Shown: one piece after another, positions 25,628-33,790 of the stretch | Position numbering within the stretch: the first letter of the stretch is position 1 | Layout: each line of letters opens with the position of its first letter | NCBI GenBank assembly: GCA_009379915.1 | Contig: WHSV01000002.1 | Span: 24,510-88,509, forward strand | Direction of reading: 5' to 3' | Length of the DNA: 64,000 nucleotides | Source: Actinomycetota bacterium | GTDB lineage: Bacteria; Actinomycetota; CADDZG01; WHSQ01 | Notes under the pieces: generated by a model | Database searches by the model: none | What the model was told of the DNA's origin: nothing | Seen by the model: the letters and a program-made list of their open reading frames with translations, nothing else | Made by a program: the position numbers and the translations under genes

Positions 25628-25728
25628 TCCCCCGCGCATCCTATGACCCCTCACGAGGGCCCCCTGGTTTGTGCCTGAGACACAACGAAAGATTCTCTAT
25701 CTGTGCCTCACTGCGCCTTGCACATCCA

Positions 25729-25744
25729 TGTGAAACGAATCACA
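25729..25744. promoter_or_regulatory. CRP/GlxR-type operator at the 6C RNA promoter
   Basis: TGTGAAACGAATCACA is a perfect TGTGA-N6-TCACA palindrome, the consensus of CRP-family regulators (GlxR/Cmr in actinobacteria). A possible promoter reads TTGCAC (25718-25723), 17 bp, CACAAT (25741-25746), so the operator covers the -10 and repression is plausible; activation of a start further downstream is also possible. Confidence 0.65.
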
Positions 25745-25754
25745 ATGTGGGCAG

Positions 25755-25836
25755 ACAACAAATAAGTCCCCCCAATCGGGACCACTGAGCCCCCTCCGTT
25801 TCCGCCCATCCCCCCGACGGAGGGGGCTCCTTTTTT
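25755..25836 (+). ncRNA. 6C-type small RNA (actinobacterial)
   Basis: Two hairpin regions, each with a run of six C residues, occur within about 80 bases: the first around 25767-25785 (GTCCCCCCAATCGGGAC) and the second at 25787-25829, where a 13-bp stem encloses a loop containing CCCATCCCCCC. A run of T residues follows. This is the layout described for the 6C RNA class of Actinobacteria (B11 in Mycobacterium tuberculosis), whose C-rich loops pair with G-rich target mRNAs. The 5' end is estimated from the promoter-like elements and is not exact. Assignment rests on visual structure, not on a covariance model. Confidence 0.75.
25787..25836 (+). terminator. Rho-independent terminator of the 6C-type RNA
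   Basis: GAGCCCCCTCCGT pairs perfectly with ACGGAGGGGGCTC across a C-rich loop and is followed by CCTTTTTT on the plus strand. The T-run on that strand only shows that it ends rightward transcription, for which no protein gene is available upstream. Confidence 0.85.
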
Positions 25837-25848
25837 CTCCGCCCCGCG

Positions 25849-27681
25849 TTACTCCTCCGCCTCCACCACTATCTTCAGCATCTCCTCGACCGCGTCCTGG
25901 AGCTCTGCCTCGATGCGCTGGTCGGCCAACCACTCGAGGACGTCCCTCGGGTTGCGGATGACGTACGTGACCTTGCCCTTGCCGTAGCTCACGACTCCGC
26001 GAAGCCCACGGACGCGCAGCAGGTGCCAGAGCGTCGACCCTTCGCGCACGATCGCCTTCAGGCTGGGACCCTTCCCCCGCAGAGCAATCGAGAGAACCGC
26101 ATCCTCGCCGATCCGCCAGAAGCCGGGGAGAAGTCTCGTGCCCGTGGCGATGCGACGGCCCGAGTCCCAGGCCTCCTGGTCACCCTCCTCGAGACACGGA
26201 AGCCGGGCTCCCCTCAGGAAGCTATGGGCCATGGCGAGGGGTTCGGGACTTTCGAGGATTCCCGCATGGCGGTTGAGTCCGCCTAACAGCTTGTCCGGGT
26301 TTCCGTCTGCGGCTCGGTTTGCCTCGCCCGGCCAGCGGGCGTGATCGGCCGGCACCACGAGGTCATAGCGGTCCTGGAGCGCGAGCACCCGCGTGCCATA
26401 AGCGACGTCGTCGGTGGCGAGATTGGTGAGGAACTCCGAGCCCGGCCTCATCTGTTCGATAGAGCGCGCGTAGGGGTCGGGCACAACCTTGCTCGCTTCT
26501 CGTGTTGCGAACGACATCACGGCGTCGGCAATCGGCGCAGCCGGAACGATGAAACTGAGCCCTTCAGGAATGTGCCACGGATCCCGGCCCTCGTGAGCGC
26601 GCTTCAGTCCGTCCAGCGCGAGCTTGCCGCTCCACGAATCCGCCACATCTTCGGACGCGTCGGCCAGGGGTGCTCCCTGATGCGGGGCCGAGAAGGTAAC
26701 GAGGTGCTCGACGCGTGGACCACGCGAGTTCAATCTTCCGCCCACCGTCTCGAGATAGTAGCGAGCGACGAGGCCGCCTTGTGAATGAGCGAGGATGTCT
26801 ATCCCGGTGTCCGGGAACTCGTCGGCTACTCGTTGAAGCAGAAGGTCCAGCCGACGGGCGGCCGAGCGCAGGTCGCCGAAGGTATCCGAGCGGTCGTAGG
26901 CGCCGGGATCATCGGAGTAGGAAAGGACGTACGACCTCTCCTCCTCGTACCCGAGCCGAGGCGCTAGTTCGCCCAGGCTTCCGGGTGCATCGTGAGTCCA
27001 GTCTTCGTTGATGCCACCGATCGAGATCGCGACGTTGTCGTTGGGGGCACCCTGGTGCTCGGGGGAACGAAGCAGGTCGCGCGGTGTGCATCCGATTGTG
27101 TCGAGTCCCTCTAGTTCGTGGCCCACTCCGAACTCGAGTAGACCGGCGGCCACAGATCCCTCGTCCTCGGTGACCGGAATGAGATGGATGGCGTCGCCGG
27201 TATCGATCGGACCCAGGTAGTCGTGCGGGTCGACGTAGATGTCGTCGAGCTTCACGCCGAAATGAAAGCGGTCATCCGTCTCGCCGAGCCAGTGACCTTG
27301 GTCGATGGTTTCTCCACGCACGACGTACAGCTCGCGCATCCCCGTGTAGGTCGTTTCGAGACCACTACCGTGGTCCAACGTGACCGCGACGGTGCCCGCC
27401 ACGGGCCCGGCGAAGGTCACCGTTCCGCTTCCCGCGGCGCGCACCGGGGCACCTGCCACCACTGCGTAGTCCAACCCTCGGTTCCCCGGACCGAACTGAC
27501 CCTTCGGTAGATCGAAGCCGCGGGCTACCGCTGCGTCCACCGGCGGAATCAGCCGCGGTTGCTGGGCGTTTGCGATCGCCGGCAACGACATGCACACGAG
27601 AAAGACCACAACCGCGACCGCCGTCACGGCGTACGAACCCCGTGGCCGGCGATTCGATTCGAGAGGCTTCAACAGGCCCAT
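25849..27681 (-). CDS. Secreted fusion of a degenerate M23 (LytM-like) domain and a lipase-like alpha/beta hydrolase
   Basis: Exported protein of 610 residues. Signal peptide: basic start, hydrophobic core (VTAVAVVVFLVCMSL) and cleavage after AIANA. Residues 45-155 follow the M23 peptidase fold (RGLDYAVVAGAPVRAAGSG, VTLDHGSG, DRFHFGVKLDDIYVDP), but the first zinc His is Asn67 and the His of the HxH pair is Arg138, so peptidoglycan cleavage is doubtful and a binding role is likely. Residues 200-480 form a lipase/PGAP1-like hydrolase with nucleophile elbow ILAHSQGGLVARYY and later Asp/His candidates (QDRYDLV, NRHAGIL). A C-terminal domain of about 100 residues follows. A CRP-type site lies 35 bp upstream of the start. 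Confidence 0.8.
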   Translation of the reverse strand: MGLLKPLESNRRPRGSYAVTAVAVVVFLVCMSLPAIANAQQPRLIPPVDAAVARGFDLPKGQFGPGNRGLDYAVVAGAPVRAAGSGTVTFAGPVAGTVAVTLDHGSGLETTYTGMRELYVVRGETIDQGHWLGETDDRFHFGVKLDDIYVDPHDYLGPIDTGDAIHLIPVTEDEGSVAAGLLEFGVGHELEGLDTIGCTPRDLLRSPEHQGAPNDNVAISIGGINEDWTHDAPGSLGELAPRLGYEEERSYVLSYSDDPGAYDRSDTFGDLRSAARRLDLLLQRVADEFPDTGIDILAHSQGGLVARYYLETVGGRLNSRGPRVEHLVTFSAPHQGAPLADASEDVADSWSGKLALDGLKRAHEGRDPWHIPEGLSFIVPAAPIADAVMSFATREASKVVPDPYARSIEQMRPGSEFLTNLATDDVAYGTRVLALQDRYDLVVPADHARWPGEANRAADGNPDKLLGGLNRHAGILESPEPLAMAHSFLRGARLPCLEEGDQEAWDSGRRIATGTRLLPGFWRIGEDAVLSIALRGKGPSLKAIVREGSTLWHLLRVRGLRGVVSYGKGKVTYVIRNPRDVLEWLADQRIEAELQDAVEEMLKIVVEAEE

Positions 27682-27715
27682 TCAGTGCAGCCTGTGGTCT
27701 ATCGAGGCGACGCGC

Positions 27716-27731
27716 TGTGACCCACGTCACA
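27716..27731. promoter_or_regulatory. CRP/GlxR-type operator upstream of the M23-lipase gene
   Basis: TGTGACCCACGTCACA is a second perfect TGTGA-N6-TCACA palindrome, 35 bp upstream of the fusion gene start at 27681 and 12 bp after the end of carbamate kinase. It would act on the fusion gene. The regulator gene is not in the window. Confidence 0.6.
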
Positions 27732-27742
27732 CCCGGCGAACT

Positions 27743-28708
27743 TCAGGGACTGATTCTCGTTCCCGTCTCGCCGTCGAGAGCCTCTACGCACCTGTCGATC
27801 GACGTGATGACTCCGGTTCCTCCCGTGGCCTCCACGAAGCGGCACAGGGCCTCGACCTTCGGGCCCATGCTTCCCGCAGGGAACTCTCCTCGATCTCGTA
27901 GCTCTCTCGCCTCTGCGATGGTCAGGTGGTCCAGCGGGCGCTCGTGAGGACCTCCGTAGTCGAGGCTCACCTTTTCCACATCGGTCAGAATGAGCAGCGC
28001 GTCGGCCTTGAGGTCGGCGGCGAGGAGAGCGCTCGCCAAGTCCTTGTCGACCACGGCGGAAACACCCGAGAGCCAGCCTCGCTCGTCCTGGACGACGGGA
28101 ACACCTCCTCCTCCCGCCGCAACGACGATCACGCCCTCGGCCACCATCGCCCGTACGGCCGACGCCTCTACGATCTCCGTCGGGTTTGGGGAAGCGACAA
28201 CCCGGCGCCAGCCACCACGGGCGTTGTCCTCTTTGAGCTTCCATCCGAGCCGGCGGTACTCGTTCACCTTGTCCGGTGAGATCATCTCGCCCACCGGTTT
28301 GGACGGTTCGCCGAAGGCCGGGTCCTGCGCGTCCACGATCACCTGAGTCACGAGTGACGTGACGACGGCGGGAAGCCCGGCCTCGTGAAACGCGTTCGAG
28401 AGGCTCTGCTGGAGCATGTAGCCCATGCCGCCCTGGGTGTCGGCCACACAGACGTCGAGCGGCAGATAGGGAAGCCCTCCCCGCTCGACGCCCAACTCGC
28501 TGCGTAGGAGGTGGTTCCCGACCTGGGGGCCGTTGCCGTGAGTGACGACGAGTCTGCGCCCGGCGGCGGCGAAAGCAACCAGATGCTTGGCGGTCTCGGT
28601 CGTGCGCTCGAAGTCGGCCGCGACCGAGTCGTCGCCGCCGGGCCGCTGCATCGCGTTGCCCCCGAGCGCCACGACGGCCAGAGGTGGTTCGAGCTGGTCC
28701 TCTTTCAC
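27743..28708 (-). CDS. arcC: Carbamate kinase
   Basis: Cytoplasmic amino-acid-kinase-fold enzyme of 321 residues that makes ATP from carbamoyl phosphate (or the reverse). Family blocks: VVALGGNAMQRPGGDD at the start, VVTHGNGPQVGN, the lid region MGYMLQQSLSNAFHEAG, VVAAGGGGVPVVQDERGW, VDKDLASALLAADLKAD, LTDVEKVSLDYGGP and PAGSMGPKVEALCRFV. No arginine deiminase or ornithine carbamoyltransferase gene is adjacent, so it is an orphan; it may serve purine, agmatine or cyanate breakdown encoded elsewhere. Its 5' end is close to the broken S55-type gene. Confidence 0.95.
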   Translation of the reverse strand: MKEDQLEPPLAVVALGGNAMQRPGGDDSVAADFERTTETAKHLVAFAAAGRRLVVTHGNGPQVGNHLLRSELGVERGGLPYLPLDVCVADTQGGMGYMLQQSLSNAFHEAGLPAVVTSLVTQVIVDAQDPAFGEPSKPVGEMISPDKVNEYRRLGWKLKEDNARGGWRRVVASPNPTEIVEASAVRAMVAEGVIVVAAGGGGVPVVQDERGWLSGVSAVVDKDLASALLAADLKADALLILTDVEKVSLDYGGPHERPLDHLTIAEARELRDRGEFPAGSMGPKVEALCRFVEATGGTGVITSIDRCVEALDGETGTRISP

Positions 28709-28736
28709 TCCCCGATGCTACGTCGAGGAGCCTGGT

Positions 28737-29496
28737 TCAGCGCTTCGTCGATCTCAGCGAGAGGAAGCGGAAGCCGGCGACGACCCCGTCCAGGCGCGCC
28801 GTGTCCGTCCGTTGCTTCTTGGAGCGCGGGATGCTCAGCGTCGCGGACAGGTCGTTGCCCTTCGGCGCCTTCTCGAGAGTTTCGATCAGGTCCTCGAAGC
28901 TGTCGACCTTTCCGGTCCTGGACGAGCAGGGGCCGAACTCCTCGAAGCAGGCAAAGGATCCCCCCGACGAACCTCCCTGTGCGCTCCAAGGTGCCCGACA
29001 GCGGTACCACACCTGCCGGCTCCGGGTCTGGCCTGCTGGGTAGTCGAGTAGCTGGTCGAGGTCCTGGGCCGGAGTCAGCCCGCCGATGCTCGACGGCCCC
29101 CCGGACAAGCCGAAGGCGACGGCCCCCAGGACGGCCGGCATCGTCGTAAACGGGCGAGCCCGACATCCCGAACCAGATGCCGCCGGCTCGGTCGATCGCC
29201 GGGCTGGAGGTATCGACCACGATCATGTCGCGACCCGGCGCCACGCCGTTGTCCGGCACTCCGAGGACGTCGACGTCGAACGGCTCGGGGTCGGTGCCCT
29301 GGGAGACCGTGAAACCGGTCCCCGTGATTCCCTCGTCGATCTCTTCTTGTGTGGGTGTGGGCCTGATCTGAGGACAGTCCACGGGGGCCGATACCTGGGC
29401 CGCCACGGGTGCTGCCACCACTGTTGTTGCCGCCAGCACCACGGCCGGCACCGCAACGCACACCCGGACCATGAACGCACGCCCCAAGATCTTCAT
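28737..29496 (-). pseudogene. Frameshifted SpoIVB-type (S55 peptidase domain) secreted protein
   Basis: The first frame (ATG at 29496) encodes a signal peptide (AVPAVVLAATTVVAAPVAAQ) and the start of an S55 domain: GITGTGFTVSQGT, VLGVPDNGVAPGRDMIVVDT and GGIWFGMSGSPVYDDAGR. The domain then continues in another frame as LGAVAFGLSGGPSSIGGLTP and runs to a stop at 28737 (LDGVVAGFRFLSLR). One extra base near 29126-29134 restores the family pattern GRLGAVAFG. The joined product would be about 250 residues. The break could be a real pseudogene or an assembly error in a C/G run. S55 proteins include the SpoIVB serine peptidase; here the role is unknown. Confidence 0.7.
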
Positions 29497-29653
29497 CTCT
29501 CGATCCCCTCTGCTTTTCTGCGGGAAGGGCCCGCCGTACCCTTCAGGCATCGTGAACTAGGCAAGCCTTAGACGTCCTGGGATTCGGAAAAGTGCCTCGA
29601 TTGAGACCGGCCTCGGCGGAGTGCGTGAACGTTCGCCCATAGACTCGCGACCC

Positions 29654-30730
29654 ATGAGCACAGTCACTCTCATCCCCGGAGACGGCATCGGGCCGGAGGT
29701 GTCGGCGGCCACTCGTCGGGTGGTCGACGCCCTGGAGACCGACATCACCTGGGACGTCCACGATGCCGGAGTTATTGCGATCGAGACTCACGGGACCCCC
29801 CTGCCCCCCCATGTCCTCGACTCGATCAAGGCCAACAAGGTGGCCATCAAGGGGCCGGTGACCACTCCGGTGGGGACCGGCTTCCGCTCGATCAACGTTG
29901 CCCTTCGCCAGGATCTCGATCTCTTCGCAAGTGTTCGTCCCTGCAAGCTCTACGAGGGAGTGCCCTCGCGCTACGACGAGGTCGACATCATCGTCGTGCG
30001 CGAGAACACGGAGGACCTCTACGAGGGAATCGAGTTCGAAATGGGATCAGCCGAGATCGAGAGGCTTCGGGGTTACCTGAAGTACATGCACAACTTCCCC
30101 ATCAGGAAGGATGCCGGAGTGTCGGTCAAGCCCATTTCGGTGACCGCCACGCGCGACATCGTCACCTTCGCCTTCGAGCTCGCGACCAAGCACGGACGCG
30201 ACAAGCTGACTCTCGGGCACAAGGCCAACATCATGAAGTTCTCGGACGGAGTGTGGCTCGAGACCGGCCAGAAGACCTCGACCGACTATCCCGACGTGGA
30301 ATTCGACGAGATGCAGGTCGACGAGATGGCCATGTACCTCGCCTGGATCCCGAGGGACCTCGACATCGTGGTCCTCCCCAATCTCTACGGGGACATCATC
30401 TCGGACCTTTGTGCCGGGCTCGTCGGAGGTCTCGGCGTGGCGCCCGGGATGAACCTCGGCAAGGAGCACGCTGTGTTCGAGCCGACGCACGGCTCCGCTC
30501 CGGACATCGCGGGCCTCGGTATAGCCAACCCGATCGCGATGATGCTCTCGGCCACCCTCATGTTGAGACACCTCGGCCTCGATGAAGAGGCCGGCCGGCT
30601 CGAGGAAGCGATCGCCCATGTGCTAAAGGAGAGAAAGGTCGTTCCCGCGGACCTCCATCCCGATGGCGAACCCGCCACCACCGAGGCCATAACGAACGCG
30701 GTCATCGACGCATTCAACGCGGACTCATGA
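29654..30730 (+). CDS. NAD-type isocitrate dehydrogenase (isocitrate/isopropylmalate dehydrogenase family)
   Basis: Cytoplasmic beta-decarboxylating dehydrogenase of 358 residues. Evidence: VTLIPGDGIGPEVSAATRRV at the start, the substrate loop TTPVGTGFRSINVALRQDLD, ASVRPCKLYEGVPSRYDEVD, VVRENTEDLYEGIE, LTLGHKANIMKFSDG, DLDIVVLPNLYGDIISDLCA and FEPTHGSAPDIAG. The FRSINVALR form of the substrate loop favours isocitrate over isopropylmalate, and a TCA-cycle role; homoisocitrate is a remaining option. ATG 29654 is preferred over an upstream in-frame codon. The next gene starts directly after its stop. Confidence 0.9.
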   Translation: MSTVTLIPGDGIGPEVSAATRRVVDALETDITWDVHDAGVIAIETHGTPLPPHVLDSIKANKVAIKGPVTTPVGTGFRSINVALRQDLDLFASVRPCKLYEGVPSRYDEVDIIVVRENTEDLYEGIEFEMGSAEIERLRGYLKYMHNFPIRKDAGVSVKPISVTATRDIVTFAFELATKHGRDKLTLGHKANIMKFSDGVWLETGQKTSTDYPDVEFDEMQVDEMAMYLAWIPRDLDIVVLPNLYGDIISDLCAGLVGGLGVAPGMNLGKEHAVFEPTHGSAPDIAGLGIANPIAMMLSATLMLRHLGLDEEAGRLEEAIAHVLKERKVVPADLHPDGEPATTEAITNAVIDAFNADS

Positions 30731-31504
30731 GTGGATGATCTTCGGCGCGCGCTGGACTTCCTGTCCTGGTTCGAGAACTCGTGCGCCGAACGAGTGGTTC
30801 CGTGGCGCTGGGGCGTAACGCTCTTCAACAGCGAGTTCCCCAAAGTCTTCATGCTGAACTTCGTGCGAGTCGAGGGGGCGCCCGCCGATCTGTCCTTCCA
30901 CGAGCTGGTTGCCGAGGCGGATGCTCTGCACGACCGGGCGGGGCACTCTCACCGAGACATCGTCGTCGAGGACGCTCGCCTCGCTGCCGCGCTCGCGCCG
31001 GCGTTCCGAAGAAGCGGGTGGGAGGTCTCGACCCTGCTCGTCATGGCCTACCGAGGTGACCGCGAGCTTCCCGAAACCGGACGGGACGTACGCGAGCTCA
31101 CCACCGACGAGCTTCGCGACATGAGGGCTCATTCCTATTCCGTTGGCCCTTCGGCAAAGGACCCCCAGACGGTCAGGCAAATGATCGACAAAGACGCCCT
31201 CCTCGCTCGAGCGGGCGGAGCCCGATTCTTCGGAGCGGTGATGGACGGCCAGGCGGTGTGCAGCGCGGACCTCTACTCGGATGGAATAACGGCTCAGATC
31301 GAGTCTGTCCTCACGCTCGAGCCCTACAGGAAACGCGGGCTGGGTCGCGCGGTCGTAGCCGAAGCTATTCGAGCGGCCTTCGATTCCGATCACGACTTCG
31401 TTTTCCTCCTGGCCGACGACGAGGACTGGCCGAAGGAGCTCTACGCTCGAATGGGGTTCGAGCCACTTGGTCGGTGCTACGACTTCCTGAAGACGCCCGA
31501 CTGA
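30731..31504 (+). CDS. GNAT-family N-acetyltransferase
   Basis: Protein of 257 residues whose C-terminal half is a GNAT fold: ARFFGAVMDGQAVCSADLYS, QIESVLTLEPYRKRGLGRAV (acetyl-CoA loop RKRGLG) and ELYARMGFEPLGRCYDF at the end. The N-terminal 110 residues (PWRWGVTLFNSEFPKVFMLN, DLSFHELVAEADAL) may be a degenerate GNAT half, a two-domain layout common in actinobacteria. The GTG start follows immediately after the isocitrate dehydrogenase stop (TGAGTG), implying coupling. Acceptor substrate is unknown. Confidence 0.85.
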   Translation: MDDLRRALDFLSWFENSCAERVVPWRWGVTLFNSEFPKVFMLNFVRVEGAPADLSFHELVAEADALHDRAGHSHRDIVVEDARLAAALAPAFRRSGWEVSTLLVMAYRGDRELPETGRDVRELTTDELRDMRAHSYSVGPSAKDPQTVRQMIDKDALLARAGGARFFGAVMDGQAVCSADLYSDGITAQIESVLTLEPYRKRGLGRAVVAEAIRAAFDSDHDFVFLLADDEDWPKELYARMGFEPLGRCYDFLKTPD

Positions 31505-31591
31505 TTCGCCGGAGCCTCGGCCTGCCCACAAAACGTTGGGGTGCGATGATGGGCGGCATGAGGGAGACTCCGGTTCCACTGTCGATGTCCG

Positions 31592-32044
31592 GTGGCTAAC
31601 GGCGAGGAGGCGGTCATCGCAGTTGCGGTGAGCGAGACGCCTCTCGACATCGCGGACGCGATTGCGGGAGCATCTGGGCCCGACATCGGCGGCGTGGGGA
31701 TGTTCGTCGGAACCGTGCGAGACAGCTCATCGGTCGAGACGAACGCCGGCAAGCCCGTCGTCGCCCTCGACTACGACAGCCATCCCAGTCTCGCCGAGCA
31801 GCGGCTGCGCGAGATCGCATTCGAAGCAACGACGAAATGGGATGTCGGCAAGGTTGTGGCGATTCATCGCACGGGCCACTGCGAGCTCGGCGAGCCAACG
31901 GTGGTCGTGGCCTGCGGAGCGCCCCACAGAGGCGACGCGCTCGAGGCCTGCCGCTGGATCATCGACACCATCAAGTCGACCGTTCCAATCTGGAAGCGAG
32001 AGGCCTATGCCGACGGATCATCCTGGGTCGGCGACAACGCGTGA
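31592..32044 (+). CDS. moaE: Molybdopterin synthase catalytic subunit MoaE
   Basis: Large subunit of molybdopterin synthase, 150 residues, which adds dithiolene sulfur to precursor Z with MoaD as sulfur donor. Motifs: GGVGMFVGTVRDSS, LDYDSHPSLAEQRLREIAFE, VVAIHRTGHCELGEPTVVVA and the C-terminal PIWKREAYADGSSWVG holding the active-site Lys. GTG start. No moaD or other moa gene is next to it. The last codon overlaps the quinone oxidoreductase start (GTGA). Confidence 0.95.
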   Translation: MANGEEAVIAVAVSETPLDIADAIAGASGPDIGGVGMFVGTVRDSSSVETNAGKPVVALDYDSHPSLAEQRLREIAFEATTKWDVGKVVAIHRTGHCELGEPTVVVACGAPHRGDALEACRWIIDTIKSTVPIWKREAYADGSSWVGDNA

Positions 32045-32991
32045 GGGCGCTCGTCATCGACGACGGAAAACTACGCTTCGAAGAACGGTCGACGCCGACT
32101 CCGGAAGCCGACCAGGTGCTCGTGGAGGTGGCCTCGGCGGGGCTCAACCGGGCCGACATAATGCAAATGCGGGGCATGTACCCGGCTCCGCCGGGCTGGC
32201 CTCCGGACGTCCCCGGTCTCGAGTTCGCGGGGACGGTTGCGGCGATTGGAAACGGAGTCAAGTCGCTGCGGGAGGGTGATCGTGTCTTCGGCATCGTCGG
32301 CGGCGGCGGGCACGCCACTCAACTCATCACCAAGGAGGACCTCTGTTCACCGGTCCCCGGCGGGCTCGACATGGTCGTCGCCGGCGGCGTTCCCGAGGCC
32401 TTCGTCACGGCGCACGACGCGCTCGTCACGCAAGGAGGGCTCCGGCCGGGACAGCGCGTTCTCATCCACGGCGTCGGTAGCGGCGTGGGCACGGCCGCCG
32501 TCCAGGTCGCCCGGCTGCTCGGCGCGACCACGGTCGGCACTTCGCGCACCGAGGCCAAGCTGCTCAGGGCCGCCGAGCTCGGTCTCCATGAGGGTGTGAT
32601 CGCATCCGAGACGATGGCGGACGAGATCGACGAGGTCGACGTCGTCATCGATCTCATCGGGGGTGACTACCTGGCGACAGACGTCAGGGTCTGCCGCTCT
32701 CGTGGCCGGATAATCATCGTCGGCTTGCTGGCCGGCGCCAACGCGACTCTGGACATGCGAACGGTTCTGTCCAAGCGCCTGACGATTCGCGGCACGACGC
32801 TGCGCGCCAGACCCGACTACGAGAAGGCGCTGGCAGCGAGGGCGTTCGAGCGCGAGGTGCTTCCGTTGTTGGCCCGCGGCGACGCTCGGGTTGTGGTCGA
32901 CAAGGTCTTTATGCTCGACGACGCGAACGCGGCGTACGAACACATGGTGACGAACGAAGGCTACGGGAAAACGATCATCGAATGCGGGTGA
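32041..32991 (+). CDS. NADPH:quinone oxidoreductase (PIG3-like, MDR superfamily)
   Basis: Zinc-free medium-chain reductase of 316 residues. Features: LVEVASAGLNRADIMQMRGM with the AGLNRAD signature, YPAPPGWPPDVPGLEFAGTV, the Rossmann segment RVLIHGVGSGVGTAAVQVAR, and GRIIIVGLLAGANATLDM. The layout is closest to the PIG3/TP53I3-type quinone reductases. GTG start at 32041 overlaps moaE. Its stop is 4 bp before the next SDR gene, so moaE, this gene and the SDR are likely one transcript. Natural acceptor unknown. Confidence 0.9.
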   Translation: MRALVIDDGKLRFEERSTPTPEADQVLVEVASAGLNRADIMQMRGMYPAPPGWPPDVPGLEFAGTVAAIGNGVKSLREGDRVFGIVGGGGHATQLITKEDLCSPVPGGLDMVVAGGVPEAFVTAHDALVTQGGLRPGQRVLIHGVGSGVGTAAVQVARLLGATTVGTSRTEAKLLRAAELGLHEGVIASETMADEIDEVDVVIDLIGGDYLATDVRVCRSRGRIIIVGLLAGANATLDMRTVLSKRLTIRGTTLRARPDYEKALAARAFEREVLPLLARGDARVVVDKVFMLDDANAAYEHMVTNEGYGKTIIECG

Positions 32992-32995
32992 GGAC

Positions 32996-33790
32996 ATGGA
33001 ACTTGGCCTGAACGGCAAGGTGGCATGGGTGCTCGGAGGTTCGTCGGGCCTGGGGCGCGCGTCGGCGCAGTCGCTCGCGCGCGAGGGAGCCTTGGTGGCG
33101 ATTTCGTCGCGAGACGCGGACGCCCTCCGTCGGGCGGCGGCCGACATCGAATCCGATACCGGGGGTCGGTGCGTCGCGATCCAACTCGATGTCACGGATC
33201 CTCAGGCGATCTCCGCCGCGCACCAAATGGTTGCCGACGCGCTCGGTCCGGTCGACGTCTTGGTGGCGAACGCGGGTGGGCCTCCCGCAGGACGCTTCGA
33301 AGAGTTGGACGACGAGACCATGAGGCTGGCGTTCAACCTCACGACCTCGTCGGCATGGAGGCTGGCCCACGCAGTGGTCCCCTCCATGAAGGAGCGAGGC
33401 TCGGGCACCATCCTGTTTCTCACCTCCACCTCCACCAAAGAGATCGTCGGGGGTCTCCTGCTCTCGAACATGATGCGGGCCGCAGTCGTCGGCATGGCGA
33501 AGACGATGTCCAAGGAGCTCGGAGCCCACGGCATCCGCGTGTTGTGCATCGCACCGGGCCGGGTCGCAACCAAGCGTCTCCAGGAGCTGGACGCGGGCCG
33601 CGCCGCCAAGACCGGCGAGACGATCGAGGAGGTAGGACGCTCCTGGGCCGAGGTGATCCCGCTGGGTCGTTACGGCAGGCCCGACGAGTTCGGCGACGTC
33701 GTCGCCTTCGCGGCCTCGGAACGGGCGAGCTACGTCACGGGAACGACGATCATGGTCGACGGGGGCCTGACGAACTCGACCCACGCCTGA
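32996..33790 (+). CDS. SDR-family oxidoreductase with atypical active site
   Basis: Short-chain dehydrogenase-fold protein of 264 residues with a normal cofactor motif (WVLGGSSGLGRASAQSLA), VANAGGPPAGRFEEL, and a C-terminal SYVTGTTIMVDGGLTNS. At the catalytic Tyr-x3-Lys position the sequence reads Ser-x3-Arg (LLSNMMRAAVVG), with the upstream Ser kept in FLTSTS. Similar 'SN..R' SDRs occur in many genomes and are often called 3-oxoacyl reductase-like, but the normal proton-transfer residues are missing, so activity should not be assumed. Last gene of the moaE operon. Confidence 0.85.
   Translation: MELGLNGKVAWVLGGSSGLGRASAQSLAREGALVAISSRDADALRRAAADIESDTGGRCVAIQLDVTDPQAISAAHQMVADALGPVDVLVANAGGPPAGRFEELDDETMRLAFNLTTSSAWRLAHAVVPSMKERGSGTILFLTSTSTKEIVGGLLLSNMMRAAVVGMAKTMSKELGAHGIRVLCIAPGRVATKRLQELDAGRAAKTGETIEEVGRSWAEVIPLGRYGRPDEFGDVVAFAASERASYVTGTTIMVDGGLTNSTHA

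Larger units (their letters stand above)
25528..25848. other. Non-coding regulatory region between the YgjP-like and M23-lipase genes
   Basis: No credible reading frame was found in these 321 bp. From left to right they hold a 20-bp palindromic repeat (25608-25627), an inverted repeat TTGTG/CACAA around 25670-25687, a CRP-type palindrome (25729-25744), a 6C-like RNA and its terminator (25755-25836). Confidence 0.6.

Noticed and set aside
28705..29550. Single-frame reading of the S55-type gene as an intact 281-residue protein
   Set aside because: After about residue 140 the frame becomes Arg-rich noise while the S55 domain continues in a different frame, so the intact reading is a frameshift product.
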